From: Brachyspira sp. CAG:484
GTDB lineage: Bacteria > Cyanobacteriota > Vampirovibrionia > Gastranaerophilales > Gastranaerophilaceae
Assembly (NCBI GenBank): GCA_000431315.1
Contig: HF989736.1
Coordinates: 151,093-215,092, forward strand
Length of the DNA stretch: 64,000 nucleotides
Reading direction: 5' to 3'
The notes below the pieces were generated by a model. It worked only from the letters and a program-made list of their open reading frames with translations. It was not told the origin of the DNA and searched no databases. The position numbers were made by a program, and so were the translations under genes. Positions 34,373 through 42,300 of this stretch are shown piece by piece. Every line of letters begins with the position of its first letter. The stretch's first letter is position 1.

Positions 34373-34434
34373 GCGGTGTTATGCTCCAAAATAGATAAAA
34401 CGGTGTATATGCTACCAGAAAGGAAGGTAGCTGT

Positions 34435-34806
34435 ATGTGTAGAATAATTGAAGGGCGTCTTAATGAGGCTATTACTAAATTACAAGATATTATTGTAGTA
34501 CAAGAAGATAATCTAACAAGACTTAATGACGAACGAATACGGGAACAGGCACAAAGACTTCAAGAGGCTGTAGATATTTTAAGAACAAGTAATGAAGCAA
34601 AGATTGTAAATTATGCAGAGCGTGTTGCAAGAGAAATTGGTAGTACATCAAATGCGAACCAAGATATTAACCTTGACAACTGGATAATACTTGTTTCAAT
34701 ACACAATTTGTTTACAGACATGTCTACAAGTTGGACAAATATCGAAAATTCTTTAGATAACCAAAAACGTATAATGGACACAATTAGAGGTAACAATAAT
34801 GCCTAA
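34435..34806 (+). CDS. Hypothetical helical protein, first gene of the cargo operon
   Basis: The 123-residue product is almost wholly helical (LNEAITKLQDIIVVQEDNLT, then RLQEAVDILRTSNEAKIV) and lacks membrane segments or Cys motifs. I do not recognise a family. GGAAGGTAG precedes ATG 34435. Its end overlaps the DUF2997 start by 8 bp, so it is translationally coupled to the cargo genes. It may be an adaptor or regulator of the machine encoded downstream. Confidence 0.6.
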   Translation: MCRIIEGRLNEAITKLQDIIVVQEDNLTRLNDERIREQAQRLQEAVDILRTSNEAKIVNYAERVAREIGSTSNANQDINLDNWIILVSIHNLFTDMSTSWTNIENSLDNQKRIMDTIRGNNNA

Positions 34807-35011
34807 ACAAATAAAAATCCGGGTATACCCTGACGGAAGAATTGAATCAGAAACAATCGGTATCAAAGGTAAATCCTGCCTAAACTATATCAAAGAAGTC
34901 GAACAACTTACAGGAGCAAAGACTGTTTACTCTGAATTTACCGAAGAATACCATCAGCAGGAAGTACACAATGACACTTACAATGAAGGGTATCAGCAGG
35001 GTGGATATTAG
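34799..35011 (+). CDS. DUF2997 family small protein
   Basis: The 70-residue protein has the DUF2997 core: IKIRVYPDGRIESETIGIKG, then KSC, then a helix YIKEVEQLTGAKT and the acidic SEFTEEYHQQ. The family is common in cyanobacteria and some phages, where it is often next to DUF1257 and AAA genes; its function is unknown. The last 41 bp overlap the predicted radical SAM start. It keeps the invariant GKSC Cys. Confidence 0.75.
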   Translation: MPKQIKIRVYPDGRIESETIGIKGKSCLNYIKEVEQLTGAKTVYSEFTEEYHQQEVHNDTYNEGYQQGGY

Positions 35012-35579
35012 GATTAATTCATATATTCCAATTACAAAAGCCGAAGGACCAAATACAAGATTTTGTATATGGGTTCAGGGCTGTTCTCTGCACTGTAAAG
35101 GGTGTGCTAACCACGCTATGTGGGATAAAGAAGGCGGAACTGTTTACAAAACAAGCGAAATAATAAATTTGATTGAATCATACAAAGACAAAATAGACGG
35201 TATAACCATCCTAGGTGGTGAACCTATAGAACAAATAGAAGCTGTAACAGAAATTTCAAAGGCAGTTCAAGAAATGGGACTGTCTGTTTTGGTATTTACA
35301 GGATATAAATACAGCGAACTTTCTGGCATGGAAGAGTTTAATGAGCTTGTTAAATACATAGACATCCTGATTGACGGCAGATATGAAGAAGATAAACAGG
35401 ATTTTAGCAGACCTTGGGTGGGTTCAAGTAATCAGAATTATTATTTCTTCTCAAACAGATACGATGAAAGTATTATTACAAGTTACAAAAACAAGATTGA
35501 AGTAAGGATTGACAAGGACAACAATATTTCTCTTAACGGTATGGGAAATTTTAAAGAACTTTTGGAAATAATGAGGTAA
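34971..35579 (+). CDS. Radical SAM protein, NrdG/activase-like
   Basis: ATG 34971 follows AGGA 8 bp upstream; GTG 35001 is an alternative start that better matches the usual family N terminus. The protein (up to 202 residues) has the iron-sulphur motif CSLHCKGC (C-x3-C-x2-C), the SAM-binding TILGGEPIEQ, and PITKAEGPNTRFCIWVQG ahead of the cluster. This is the anaerobic ribonucleotide-reductase-activase type. No reductase gene is present, so it probably activates or modifies a partner in this operon. Oxygen-sensitive chemistry fits an anaerobic host. Confidence 0.85.
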   Translation: MTLTMKGISRVDIRINSYIPITKAEGPNTRFCIWVQGCSLHCKGCANHAMWDKEGGTVYKTSEIINLIESYKDKIDGITILGGEPIEQIEAVTEISKAVQEMGLSVLVFTGYKYSELSGMEEFNELVKYIDILIDGRYEEDKQDFSRPWVGSSNQNYYFFSNRYDESIITSYKNKIEVRIDKDNNISLNGMGNFKELLEIMR

Positions 35580-35582
35580 ATA

Positions 35583-37280
35583 ATGGCACAGACAGCAGCA
35601 TTAGAAGGATTGAAAAAGACAGAACAGCACTTAACTAACCTATTTAAAGCAAGGTTTTCTTTTGTGTATATTCCCACATGGGAAGAAATCCGTATTATTG
35701 ACCTTATTACGAAGATTGCTAACAACGTAAAGACAATTAAAACTAAACGTGATGTATTTATTTGGAGTTCTACAGACGGTTTAAAGAAAAACCTTAAGAA
35801 CGGACAGGAAAGTGTAAATAATGTTGAAAATCCTATTGACGCTCTTAGTTTCATAGATAATTACAACAATCCTGCAATTCTTATTTTAAAAGATATTCAC
35901 CATCTTTTAGGTTTGAATAACAGAAATGCGGATTATAACCTGATTAGAAAAATTCGTGATGTAGCAGGTTCTCTTAAGAATGCCGAAGTTTCAAAAAATG
36001 TTGTTATTATTGCCCCTTCTCTTGTTCTGCCTCTGGAATTACAAAAAGATATAACTGTGGTTGATTTTGACCTGCCAACCTTAGATGAAATTAAAAACCT
36101 TTTAAATGAAATGATAGAAATGAATGAAGGTTCTGGGATTCTGATAGATTTACAGGAAGATGAGAAAGAGGTCTTATGCAAAGCAGCTCAAGGCTTGACT
36201 CTACAGGAAGCAGAAAATGCCTTTGCACGTGCAATGGTATCAAAGGGGCAATTAACCATTAATGAACTTGATGTAATCTTAGATGAAAAATGTCAGGTAA
36301 TTAAAAAGACAGGAATACTTGAATTTATTAAGTCAGACTTCAATATGAATGATGTTGGTGGATTAGAGAATCTTAAGAAATGGCTTATAAAACGTAATAA
36401 TTCTTGGCTTGGGAAGGCACAAAAAGATTATAATTTGCCTGCACCTAAAGGAGTTTTGATTACTGGAGTTCCTGGGTGCGGAAAGAGTTTGACGGCTAAA
36501 GCTATGAGTGCATTATGGCAGTTGCCTTTGTTAAGGCTTGATGTAGGTAAAATCTTCTCTGGTTTAGTCGGTAGCAGTGAAGAAAACATGCGAAAAGCTA
36601 TCCAAACAGCCGAAGCAGTTGCACCTTCAATATTGTGGATTGATGAAATTGAAAAAGGATTTGGTGGTAATGGTGGTGAACGTGATGGCGGAACTGCTAC
36701 AAGAGTTTTTGGAACATTTTTAACTTGGATGAGTGAGAAAACAAAACCAGTATTTGTAATAGCAACAGCTAACAACATTAATGCTCTGCCGTCAGAAATG
36801 CTTAGGAAAGGCAGGTTTGACGAAATCTTTTTTGTTGACCTACCAACAAATGCTGAACGTAAGGTAATATTTAAACTTCACCTTGAGAAAAGATTGAAGG
36901 GAAGTATATCAAAGAATTTTGCAATAACGGATGATTTGCTTAATAGGCTCTCAGAAACAACAGAAGGTTTTGTGGGTGCTGAAATAGAACAGGTTGTAAT
37001 ATCTGCCTTGTTTGAGGCATTTTCTGAAAACAGGAGCTTGCAGGAAGAAGATTTGTATAAGGTTATAAAGAACACTGTTCCTCTTTCTACAACACAATCA
37101 GAGCAGATTTTAGCAATCAGAGAATGGGCGAATGAAAGAGCAGTTGCAGCGACCGCTCATGATGAAAGCTATAACTATGTTCCAGAAGAAACACAGGAAC
37201 AAATTGAGCGGAAGCAGAAAGAAAAGAAATCAACTGAAACTGTTAAAAAGGCTCGTGGTGGTAGAACTATTGATTTTTAA
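35583..37280 (+). CDS. Ycf46-like AAA+ ATPase with GRTIDF tail
   Basis: The 565-residue protein has the N-terminal region seen in cyanobacterial/plastid Ycf46 proteins (FSFVYIPTWEEIRIIDLI, FIWSSTDGLKK, AILILKDIHHLLG). A classic AAA+ domain follows: Walker A GVPGCGKS (about 295-302), Walker B SILWIDEIEKG, a GG-rich pore-type loop, sensor ATANN, and arginine finger region RKGRFDE. A Lys/Glu-rich linker leads to the C-terminal end GGRTIDF. The same end is found in three other operon proteins. It likely remodels a protein or nucleic-acid complex. It starts 3 bp after the radical SAM gene. Confidence 0.85.
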   Translation: MAQTAALEGLKKTEQHLTNLFKARFSFVYIPTWEEIRIIDLITKIANNVKTIKTKRDVFIWSSTDGLKKNLKNGQESVNNVENPIDALSFIDNYNNPAILILKDIHHLLGLNNRNADYNLIRKIRDVAGSLKNAEVSKNVVIIAPSLVLPLELQKDITVVDFDLPTLDEIKNLLNEMIEMNEGSGILIDLQEDEKEVLCKAAQGLTLQEAENAFARAMVSKGQLTINELDVILDEKCQVIKKTGILEFIKSDFNMNDVGGLENLKKWLIKRNNSWLGKAQKDYNLPAPKGVLITGVPGCGKSLTAKAMSALWQLPLLRLDVGKIFSGLVGSSEENMRKAIQTAEAVAPSILWIDEIEKGFGGNGGERDGGTATRVFGTFLTWMSEKTKPVFVIATANNINALPSEMLRKGRFDEIFFVDLPTNAERKVIFKLHLEKRLKGSISKNFAITDDLLNRLSETTEGFVGAEIEQVVISALFEAFSENRSLQEEDLYKVIKNTVPLSTTQSEQILAIREWANERAVAATAHDESYNYVPEETQEQIERKQKEKKSTETVKKARGGRTIDF

Positions 37281-37289
37281 GGAAAAAGT

Positions 37290-37760
37290 ATGAACTGGTT
37301 AATAGAAAAATTATTTATAATGAAAAAGAGATGTGGTATTTTTGTGTGGAGCTGTATTGCTGTCTTTATCTTTTCTCCAATAATTTATTTAATAATACTA
37401 CTTATCCTAATTTTACCAGTAGTTGTTATAGGAAGTTTATTCGAGGATACTGCCAATAGCTACTACAATTACATAAAATGGTATCTAATTATTATTATAT
37501 TACTCGGTATGCCAATTAGTTTAGTTTTCCCTTTTTGGATATCAAACTTGGGACGTAAAATTTTTGAAAAAAGAACCGTTGCAAAAATACAAGATTTAAC
37601 AAAAAAAATAGATACCCTTTGGGCAAATACAGATTTAAATACGTTACAAATAATGTCACTTAGAGACCTTTTGTTTGCACGAGCTAATTTATATAACGAG
37701 TTAGATTTAAAAGGAATGGCAGAGGCTGACATTAATCAAGCACAAAAATTTGATAACTAA
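37290..37760 (+). CDS. Two-helix membrane protein, short paralogue of the next gene
   Basis: The 156-residue protein has two hydrophobic helices (about 16-46 and 63-85). A cytoplasmic helical part with IQDLTKKIDTLW and LRDLLFARANLYNE follows. The next gene's product has the same order of helices and the related ILTKEIDTLL and LKSLYTQRSKFYKK segments, so the two are paralogues. This copy lacks the helix-hairpin-helix domain and the C-terminal GR-x tail. It is 9 bp downstream of the AAA+ gene and may form the membrane anchor of the system. Confidence 0.65.
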   Translation: MNWLIEKLFIMKKRCGIFVWSCIAVFIFSPIIYLIILLILILPVVVIGSLFEDTANSYYNYIKWYLIIIILLGMPISLVFPFWISNLGRKIFEKRTVAKIQDLTKKIDTLWANTDLNTLQIMSLRDLLFARANLYNELDLKGMAEADINQAQKFDN

Positions 37761-37774
37761 TAAAGGAGGTATAT

Positions 37775-38656
37775 ATGTCTATTTTTAATAAAACTAAAGA
37801 ACTGATTTATAAATACTTTATTATCACAGCAAGAACATTGTACGGTTGGAAGAAAATGTTTAAATATTCAGATAATAAAACCGTGTGGTTCTGTCTGAGT
37901 TTTTTCTTTATATCTCCTATTATTTTTGCTATTACTGCTGTTTTTGGAGAAATACTCTTTCCTAATTCATTAGAAATTATAATGGTAGTTTCTTATGCAA
38001 TAAGCTTAATTGTGCCATTGTTATTACCAGAATTTGGGCGTGAAAGCTATGAAAAATTTGTAGCGGAGAATATTGAAATTTTAACAAAAGAAATAGATAC
38101 TCTTCTGGACTCGTATGGGGTTGATGTATCAATAATTTTAAAACTTAAGTCTCTTTATACACAAAGAAGTAAGTTTTATAAAAAGGCAGGATTAATCAAT
38201 CTCGCAAATGAAGATAAAGGGCATGTAACGGCTCTTGAAATGGCAACCTTTCAAGAAAATTCAACAGAAAATTCTGAATGGCAAGATAGTCAGAATATAG
38301 AAAAACAGTTGAAGGAACAGAATACACCAACTGATGAGTTGCAAGCTCAACGAGAGATGATTGCGAGAATCCTTGCTGAAAAGATTAAGAAGGTTCATGA
38401 AAATGGCGGAACATACTTCAATGGCATTGTAGATTTAAATATCTGTTCAAAAGAGGACTTGATAGGACTTGACGGATTTAATGAGTATAAGGCTCAAGAG
38501 TTCATTAGACTAAGAGAACAGGGAAAAGTTTATTATGATATTGAAACTTTTGCGAATGACTTCAACTTGCAACCGCATGAAATGATTATGATACAAGACA
38601 GGCTGATATTTCCAAAGAAACCAGCTCCAAAAAGTGGCAGAACTATTGATTTTTAA
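37775..38656 (+). CDS. Membrane protein with helix-hairpin-helix domain and GRTIDF tail
   Basis: The 293-residue protein has two hydrophobic helices (about 45-65 and 70-90) and a helical region paralogous to the preceding protein. A charged linker leads to a C-terminal ComEA/T2SK-type helix-hairpin-helix unit: DLNICSKEDLIGLDGFNEYK, REQGKVYYDIETFA, LQPHEMIMIQDRLIFP. It ends KSGRTIDF. The same HhH unit and a related tail end the TPR-Mrr protein. HhH domains usually bind DNA backbone, so this could tether DNA or a partner to the membrane. AAAGGAGG precedes the ATG. Confidence 0.7.
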   Translation: MSIFNKTKELIYKYFIITARTLYGWKKMFKYSDNKTVWFCLSFFFISPIIFAITAVFGEILFPNSLEIIMVVSYAISLIVPLLLPEFGRESYEKFVAENIEILTKEIDTLLDSYGVDVSIILKLKSLYTQRSKFYKKAGLINLANEDKGHVTALEMATFQENSTENSEWQDSQNIEKQLKEQNTPTDELQAQREMIARILAEKIKKVHENGGTYFNGIVDLNICSKEDLIGLDGFNEYKAQEFIRLREQGKVYYDIETFANDFNLQPHEMIMIQDRLIFPKKPAPKSGRTIDF

Positions 38657-38660
38657 GAAA

Positions 38661-40925
38661 ATGAAATTAAAAAGACATGAAATATACCATATATGTTTAT
38701 TTCTACTATGCCCATATTTATATGTTATTGCATATATAACAAGATATATTTATGGAATAAGTTATGCTGTTGTAATAAAATGTTATATAAAGCTTACTAC
38801 GGCAGATAAATCAGAATTAATTAATAAATATCATAGAGAATACTTTTATTTAATCAGAAGCAAGAAATACTTAAGACAACCTTATAATTATATCTGTAAA
38901 AAGTGGCTTTCAGATATTCTTAAGTTGCAACTTAAGAATATTACATCTAATTCCGCAGAGTTGTATATTTATAAAGCGGATTTTTATACACAAGAATGCA
39001 TAAACTATGTTAATTTTAATTATAGTAGTTATAATAGGAATAATTTTAAACAAAACGACAATTTTTACCTTTATATCTATAACCTAGCTATGGATTCTTA
39101 TTCTAAAGCTATCGAAATAGAACCCAATAATGCTGATTTTTACATGAAAAGAGCACAAAGCTATTGTCTCATCGATTTTGATAAATTTTATAAAGAAGTA
39201 ATAAATGACTATAAATGTGCAATACAATTAAATCCAAAGAATATTGAATATTATAGGTTTGGTATAACAAAACTAGGTTTATATGATAACTATTCAAAGA
39301 TAATTGAGATTGAACCGTTAAATATTGAACATTACGAAAACAGTGCAAAATATTATATAAGTAAAAATGATTTTAATTCTGCTATTGCGGATTATTCTAA
39401 AGCTATCGAGATAGAACCTGATAATCATGAGTTAAAGCAGTTAAGAACCCAGTGCTATTTGGATTCTCTTTTTAAAGAAGTTGGAAATAGTAACTTTGCT
39501 TTATTAATAGAGAAACTTGGTAACCTTATAACAATAGACCCTTACGGAGAAACAAAGTATAGAAAGTTAAGAACACAGTGTTATTTGGATTCCATTTTTA
39601 AAGAAGTTGGAGATAGTAATTTTGCTTTATTAATAGAAAAACTTGATAACCTTATAACAATAGACCCTTATGGGAAGACAACTTATAGAATGCTTATAAT
39701 AAAATATCGTCTATGTGATATTTGTAAAAAGATTGATAATCAAGATTATGATAATGCATTGATAGAGCTAACAAGACTTATTGATCTAGCCCCTGATAAA
39801 CCTAAATATTATGGCTACAGAGCAGATTTTTATTACTACAGAGGTTATACATACTTTTTGAAGAAAACTTATAATAATGCTATCAAAGATTTTACAAACT
39901 GTATTAAATTAGGTATTACGCATATCAAAATCAGTGAAGTCTATATTTTGCTCGGGAATTGTTATAAAAATAAAAATGAGTTAAAGAAAGCAGAGGTAAA
40001 TTTTACAAAAGCAACTTCTAGAAAATTAAATAAAAATAATTTTACAAGTATAAGCAACGCTTATTTAGAAAGGGCAAAATTCTATCACTCACAAAACCTT
40101 CTTGAAAAAGCAATAGCAGATTATGAAAAAAGTTTAGACTTCAATTCCAAAAACGGTGAAACCTACTATGAAAGAGGTCTTGCTTTTTTGGACTTAAATA
40201 AACAGGCAAAAGCAAGAGATGATTTTCAAAATGCTATAGAACTGTTACCAGAAAACTCTAAATACAGGCAAAAATGTTTGGCAATGTTACGTAAAACAAC
40301 ACCTATCTATACAGAAGAATACTGGTGGAATTTGGATGGTTGGCAGTTTGAAGAAGAAGTTGCAAAAGTATTTATGCGTAGAGGCTATCAAGCAGATGTT
40401 ACAAAAGGTTCTGGCGATGGTGGTGTGGATATTATCCTTAAGAAAAATGGAAGAATTTCTATTGTTCAGTGCAAACATCATAAACACCCTGTACCACCAG
40501 AACCAATAAGAGCTTTATATGGTTGTAAGCCAGATTTTAAAGCAGATGAAGTTATACTTATAGCTTCATCTGGTGTAACAGAAGGTGGAATAAAGTTTAT
40601 TGAAAATAAACCAGATTTTCAAATTTTTGAATTAAAAGATATTATTGAGATGGTTAAAAATTCTGATGTCATTAATATTGATATATCCGATGATAAAGTT
40701 GACATTGGAACTTGTACAAAGGAAGAGTTATTAAGACTTAACTGTTTTGATGAAGTTAAAGCAGGATTATTATTGAACGCAAGAAAACAGGGGAAAATTT
40801 ACTATGACATTGACACGCTTGCTACAGACTTAAATTTACAACCGCATGAACTTTTGGAATTACAAGATAAGTTAATATTTCCTGCAAAACCGAAATCTAA
40901 GTTAGGCAGAAGGATTGAAATATAA
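38661..40925 (+). CDS. TPR protein with Mrr-type nuclease domain, HhH unit and GR-x tail
   Basis: ATG 38661 is chosen, just after the preceding stop at 38656; an in-frame GTG at 38634 lacks a ribosome site. The 754-residue protein has an N-terminal hydrophobic segment, then many TPR-like repeats (YSKAIEIEPNNADFYMKRA and others) with a recent 42-residue tandem duplication. An Mrr_cat domain follows: LDGWQFEEEVAKVF, GSGDGGVDIIL, IVQCKHHKHPV, with the D...QxK catalytic set. The end is a ComEA-like HhH (LQPHELLELQDKLIFP) and the tail LGRRIEI. The order suggests sensing by TPR, DNA cutting, and a shared docking tail. Confidence 0.85.
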   Translation: MKLKRHEIYHICLFLLCPYLYVIAYITRYIYGISYAVVIKCYIKLTTADKSELINKYHREYFYLIRSKKYLRQPYNYICKKWLSDILKLQLKNITSNSAELYIYKADFYTQECINYVNFNYSSYNRNNFKQNDNFYLYIYNLAMDSYSKAIEIEPNNADFYMKRAQSYCLIDFDKFYKEVINDYKCAIQLNPKNIEYYRFGITKLGLYDNYSKIIEIEPLNIEHYENSAKYYISKNDFNSAIADYSKAIEIEPDNHELKQLRTQCYLDSLFKEVGNSNFALLIEKLGNLITIDPYGETKYRKLRTQCYLDSIFKEVGDSNFALLIEKLDNLITIDPYGKTTYRMLIIKYRLCDICKKIDNQDYDNALIELTRLIDLAPDKPKYYGYRADFYYYRGYTYFLKKTYNNAIKDFTNCIKLGITHIKISEVYILLGNCYKNKNELKKAEVNFTKATSRKLNKNNFTSISNAYLERAKFYHSQNLLEKAIADYEKSLDFNSKNGETYYERGLAFLDLNKQAKARDDFQNAIELLPENSKYRQKCLAMLRKTTPIYTEEYWWNLDGWQFEEEVAKVFMRRGYQADVTKGSGDGGVDIILKKNGRISIVQCKHHKHPVPPEPIRALYGCKPDFKADEVILIASSGVTEGGIKFIENKPDFQIFELKDIIEMVKNSDVINIDISDDKVDIGTCTKEELLRLNCFDEVKAGLLLNARKQGKIYYDIDTLATDLNLQPHELLELQDKLIFPAKPKSKLGRRIEI
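39441..39692 (+). repeat. Two tandem 126-bp units inside the TPR region
   Basis: Units 39441-39566 and 39567-39692 encode 42 residues each, with only a few differences (LRTQCYLDS at both starts, LITIDPYG near both ends). The period keeps the frame. It is a recent duplication within the TPR array. Confidence 0.9.
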
Positions 40926-40937
40926 AGGAGATTAAAT

Positions 40938-41456
40938 ATGTCAGTATTAATAGAATTATCACCATTAGAAACTTTAATAATGGTATTAGTAGGAAGAGGT
41001 AACGAAATTCTTTGGACAGAAGCAGATGTAGAAGAACATTATAGGAACAAAAGACGGAAAGCTAAACAATCTGTTCAAAGAAAACAGGTAAGCAAGGCTA
41101 AAAAAGAAAGTGTTTTTCAGACAAAATTAACCGAAGAAGAACTTTTAAGAATCTCCTTGAAAAATACTAATACAGCCTTTACCGAGAATAACAAACAATT
41201 TATGTGCAAGATAGGAAACAGTGATGTAACTATGATAAAAACATCTGATGGCAATTATGAGTTTAAAATAATTGGAGATGGTAATTTAACTCCTGTGCAA
41301 GAGTTTTATAACAAACTTGGTGCTGAATATGAAAGACAATTACAAAAACTTATTTGTAACAACATCCGACAAAAAATCTCTAAAAATCCTTCCATGAAGA
41401 TTGAAAATGAAGAAATATTAGAGGACAACTCTGTATTAATAACAATCAATGTATAG
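40938..41456 (+). CDS. DUF1257-like protein (weak resemblance)
   Basis: The 172-residue product has a short hydrophobic start (ETLIMVLVG), a basic helical linker (about 35-55), and a C-terminal half with DVTMIKTSDGNYEFKIIGDG and YNKLGAEYERQLQKLICNNI, ending ILEDNSVLITINV. The C-terminal pattern recalls DUF1257/Ycf35 proteins, which often accompany DUF2997. The match is by eye and weak at the N terminus. AAAGGAG precedes the ATG. It stands between the two Mrr-domain genes. Confidence 0.45.
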   Translation: MSVLIELSPLETLIMVLVGRGNEILWTEADVEEHYRNKRRKAKQSVQRKQVSKAKKESVFQTKLTEEELLRISLKNTNTAFTENNKQFMCKIGNSDVTMIKTSDGNYEFKIIGDGNLTPVQEFYNKLGAEYERQLQKLICNNIRQKISKNPSMKIENEEILEDNSVLITINV

Positions 41457-41521
41457 GTAGGTTTTACGAAGAAGAATCCGAACCATTAAAAAGATATTAA
41501 GTATTTATAGGGAATAATCAA

Positions 41522-42274
41522 ATGTCAAGACAAAAGACAGCGATAAGCACAAGAGATATAATCATATTCATAACAACTGTAATAGCAATTATTACGGCTA
41601 TTTTTAAGTTCCTTGCAGAGGTTAACAGACTTAGTTTGTGGAAAGAATTTTTCATTGCAACCGCTATACTTGTAGGAAGTAACTATATTGCTTATAACTT
41701 AGGCAATAGTGATATTTTTCTTGTAACACTGATTATAACCTTGATTGCCTATTGTATCTTTTGGAACTACAAATTTTCTTATAAAAGTACTCGTTTGAAT
41801 GCTGCTTTATGGAAAGAACGCCAATGGTGGTGGACTCTGGATGGGTGGCAATTTGAACAGGAAGTCGCAAATGTTTTTAGGATAAACGGCTATAATGCCA
41901 AAGTTACCAAAGGTTCTGGCGATGGCGGTGTTGACATCATATTAAAGAGGAATGGCAGAACTTCTATTGTACAATGCAAACATTATCAAAACCCTGTACC
42001 GCCAGAACCTATAAGAGCATTATGGGGTTGTAAAGATGATTTTGGAGCAGATGAAGTTATCTTAGTTGCTTCATCTGGGATAACCGATATGGGAGCTAGA
42101 TTTGTACAGAACAAGCCGAATTTTAAGGTCTTAAACCTTGATGACATAATCATTATGGGAAACAAAGCTCAAAGTGAAAACAAGCTACAAGAAAATAAAA
42201 AGATAGATGAACTCATTGAACAATCAAACGAAATTAAATCACCTGTAAGAAGTGGCAGAAAACTAGATATTTAA
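41522..42274 (+). CDS. Membrane-anchored Mrr-type nuclease with GR-x tail
   Basis: The 250-residue protein has two or three hydrophobic helices (about 10-30, 43-60, 63-82). An Mrr_cat restriction-nuclease domain follows (about 100-215): LDGWQFEQEVANVF, GSGDGGVDIIL, IVQCKHYQNPVPPEPIRALW, VILVASSGIT. The D...Q-x-K residues are intact. The nuclease domain is closely related to that of the TPR-Mrr protein. The C terminus is RSGRKLDI. It resembles membrane-bound Mrr proteins in some defence operons; the target is unknown. Confidence 0.85.
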   Translation: MSRQKTAISTRDIIIFITTVIAIITAIFKFLAEVNRLSLWKEFFIATAILVGSNYIAYNLGNSDIFLVTLIITLIAYCIFWNYKFSYKSTRLNAALWKERQWWWTLDGWQFEQEVANVFRINGYNAKVTKGSGDGGVDIILKRNGRTSIVQCKHYQNPVPPEPIRALWGCKDDFGADEVILVASSGITDMGARFVQNKPNFKVLNLDDIIIMGNKAQSENKLQENKKIDELIEQSNEIKSPVRSGRKLDI

Positions 42275-42300
42275 TTAGGTATTTATGCTATAATAACCTT

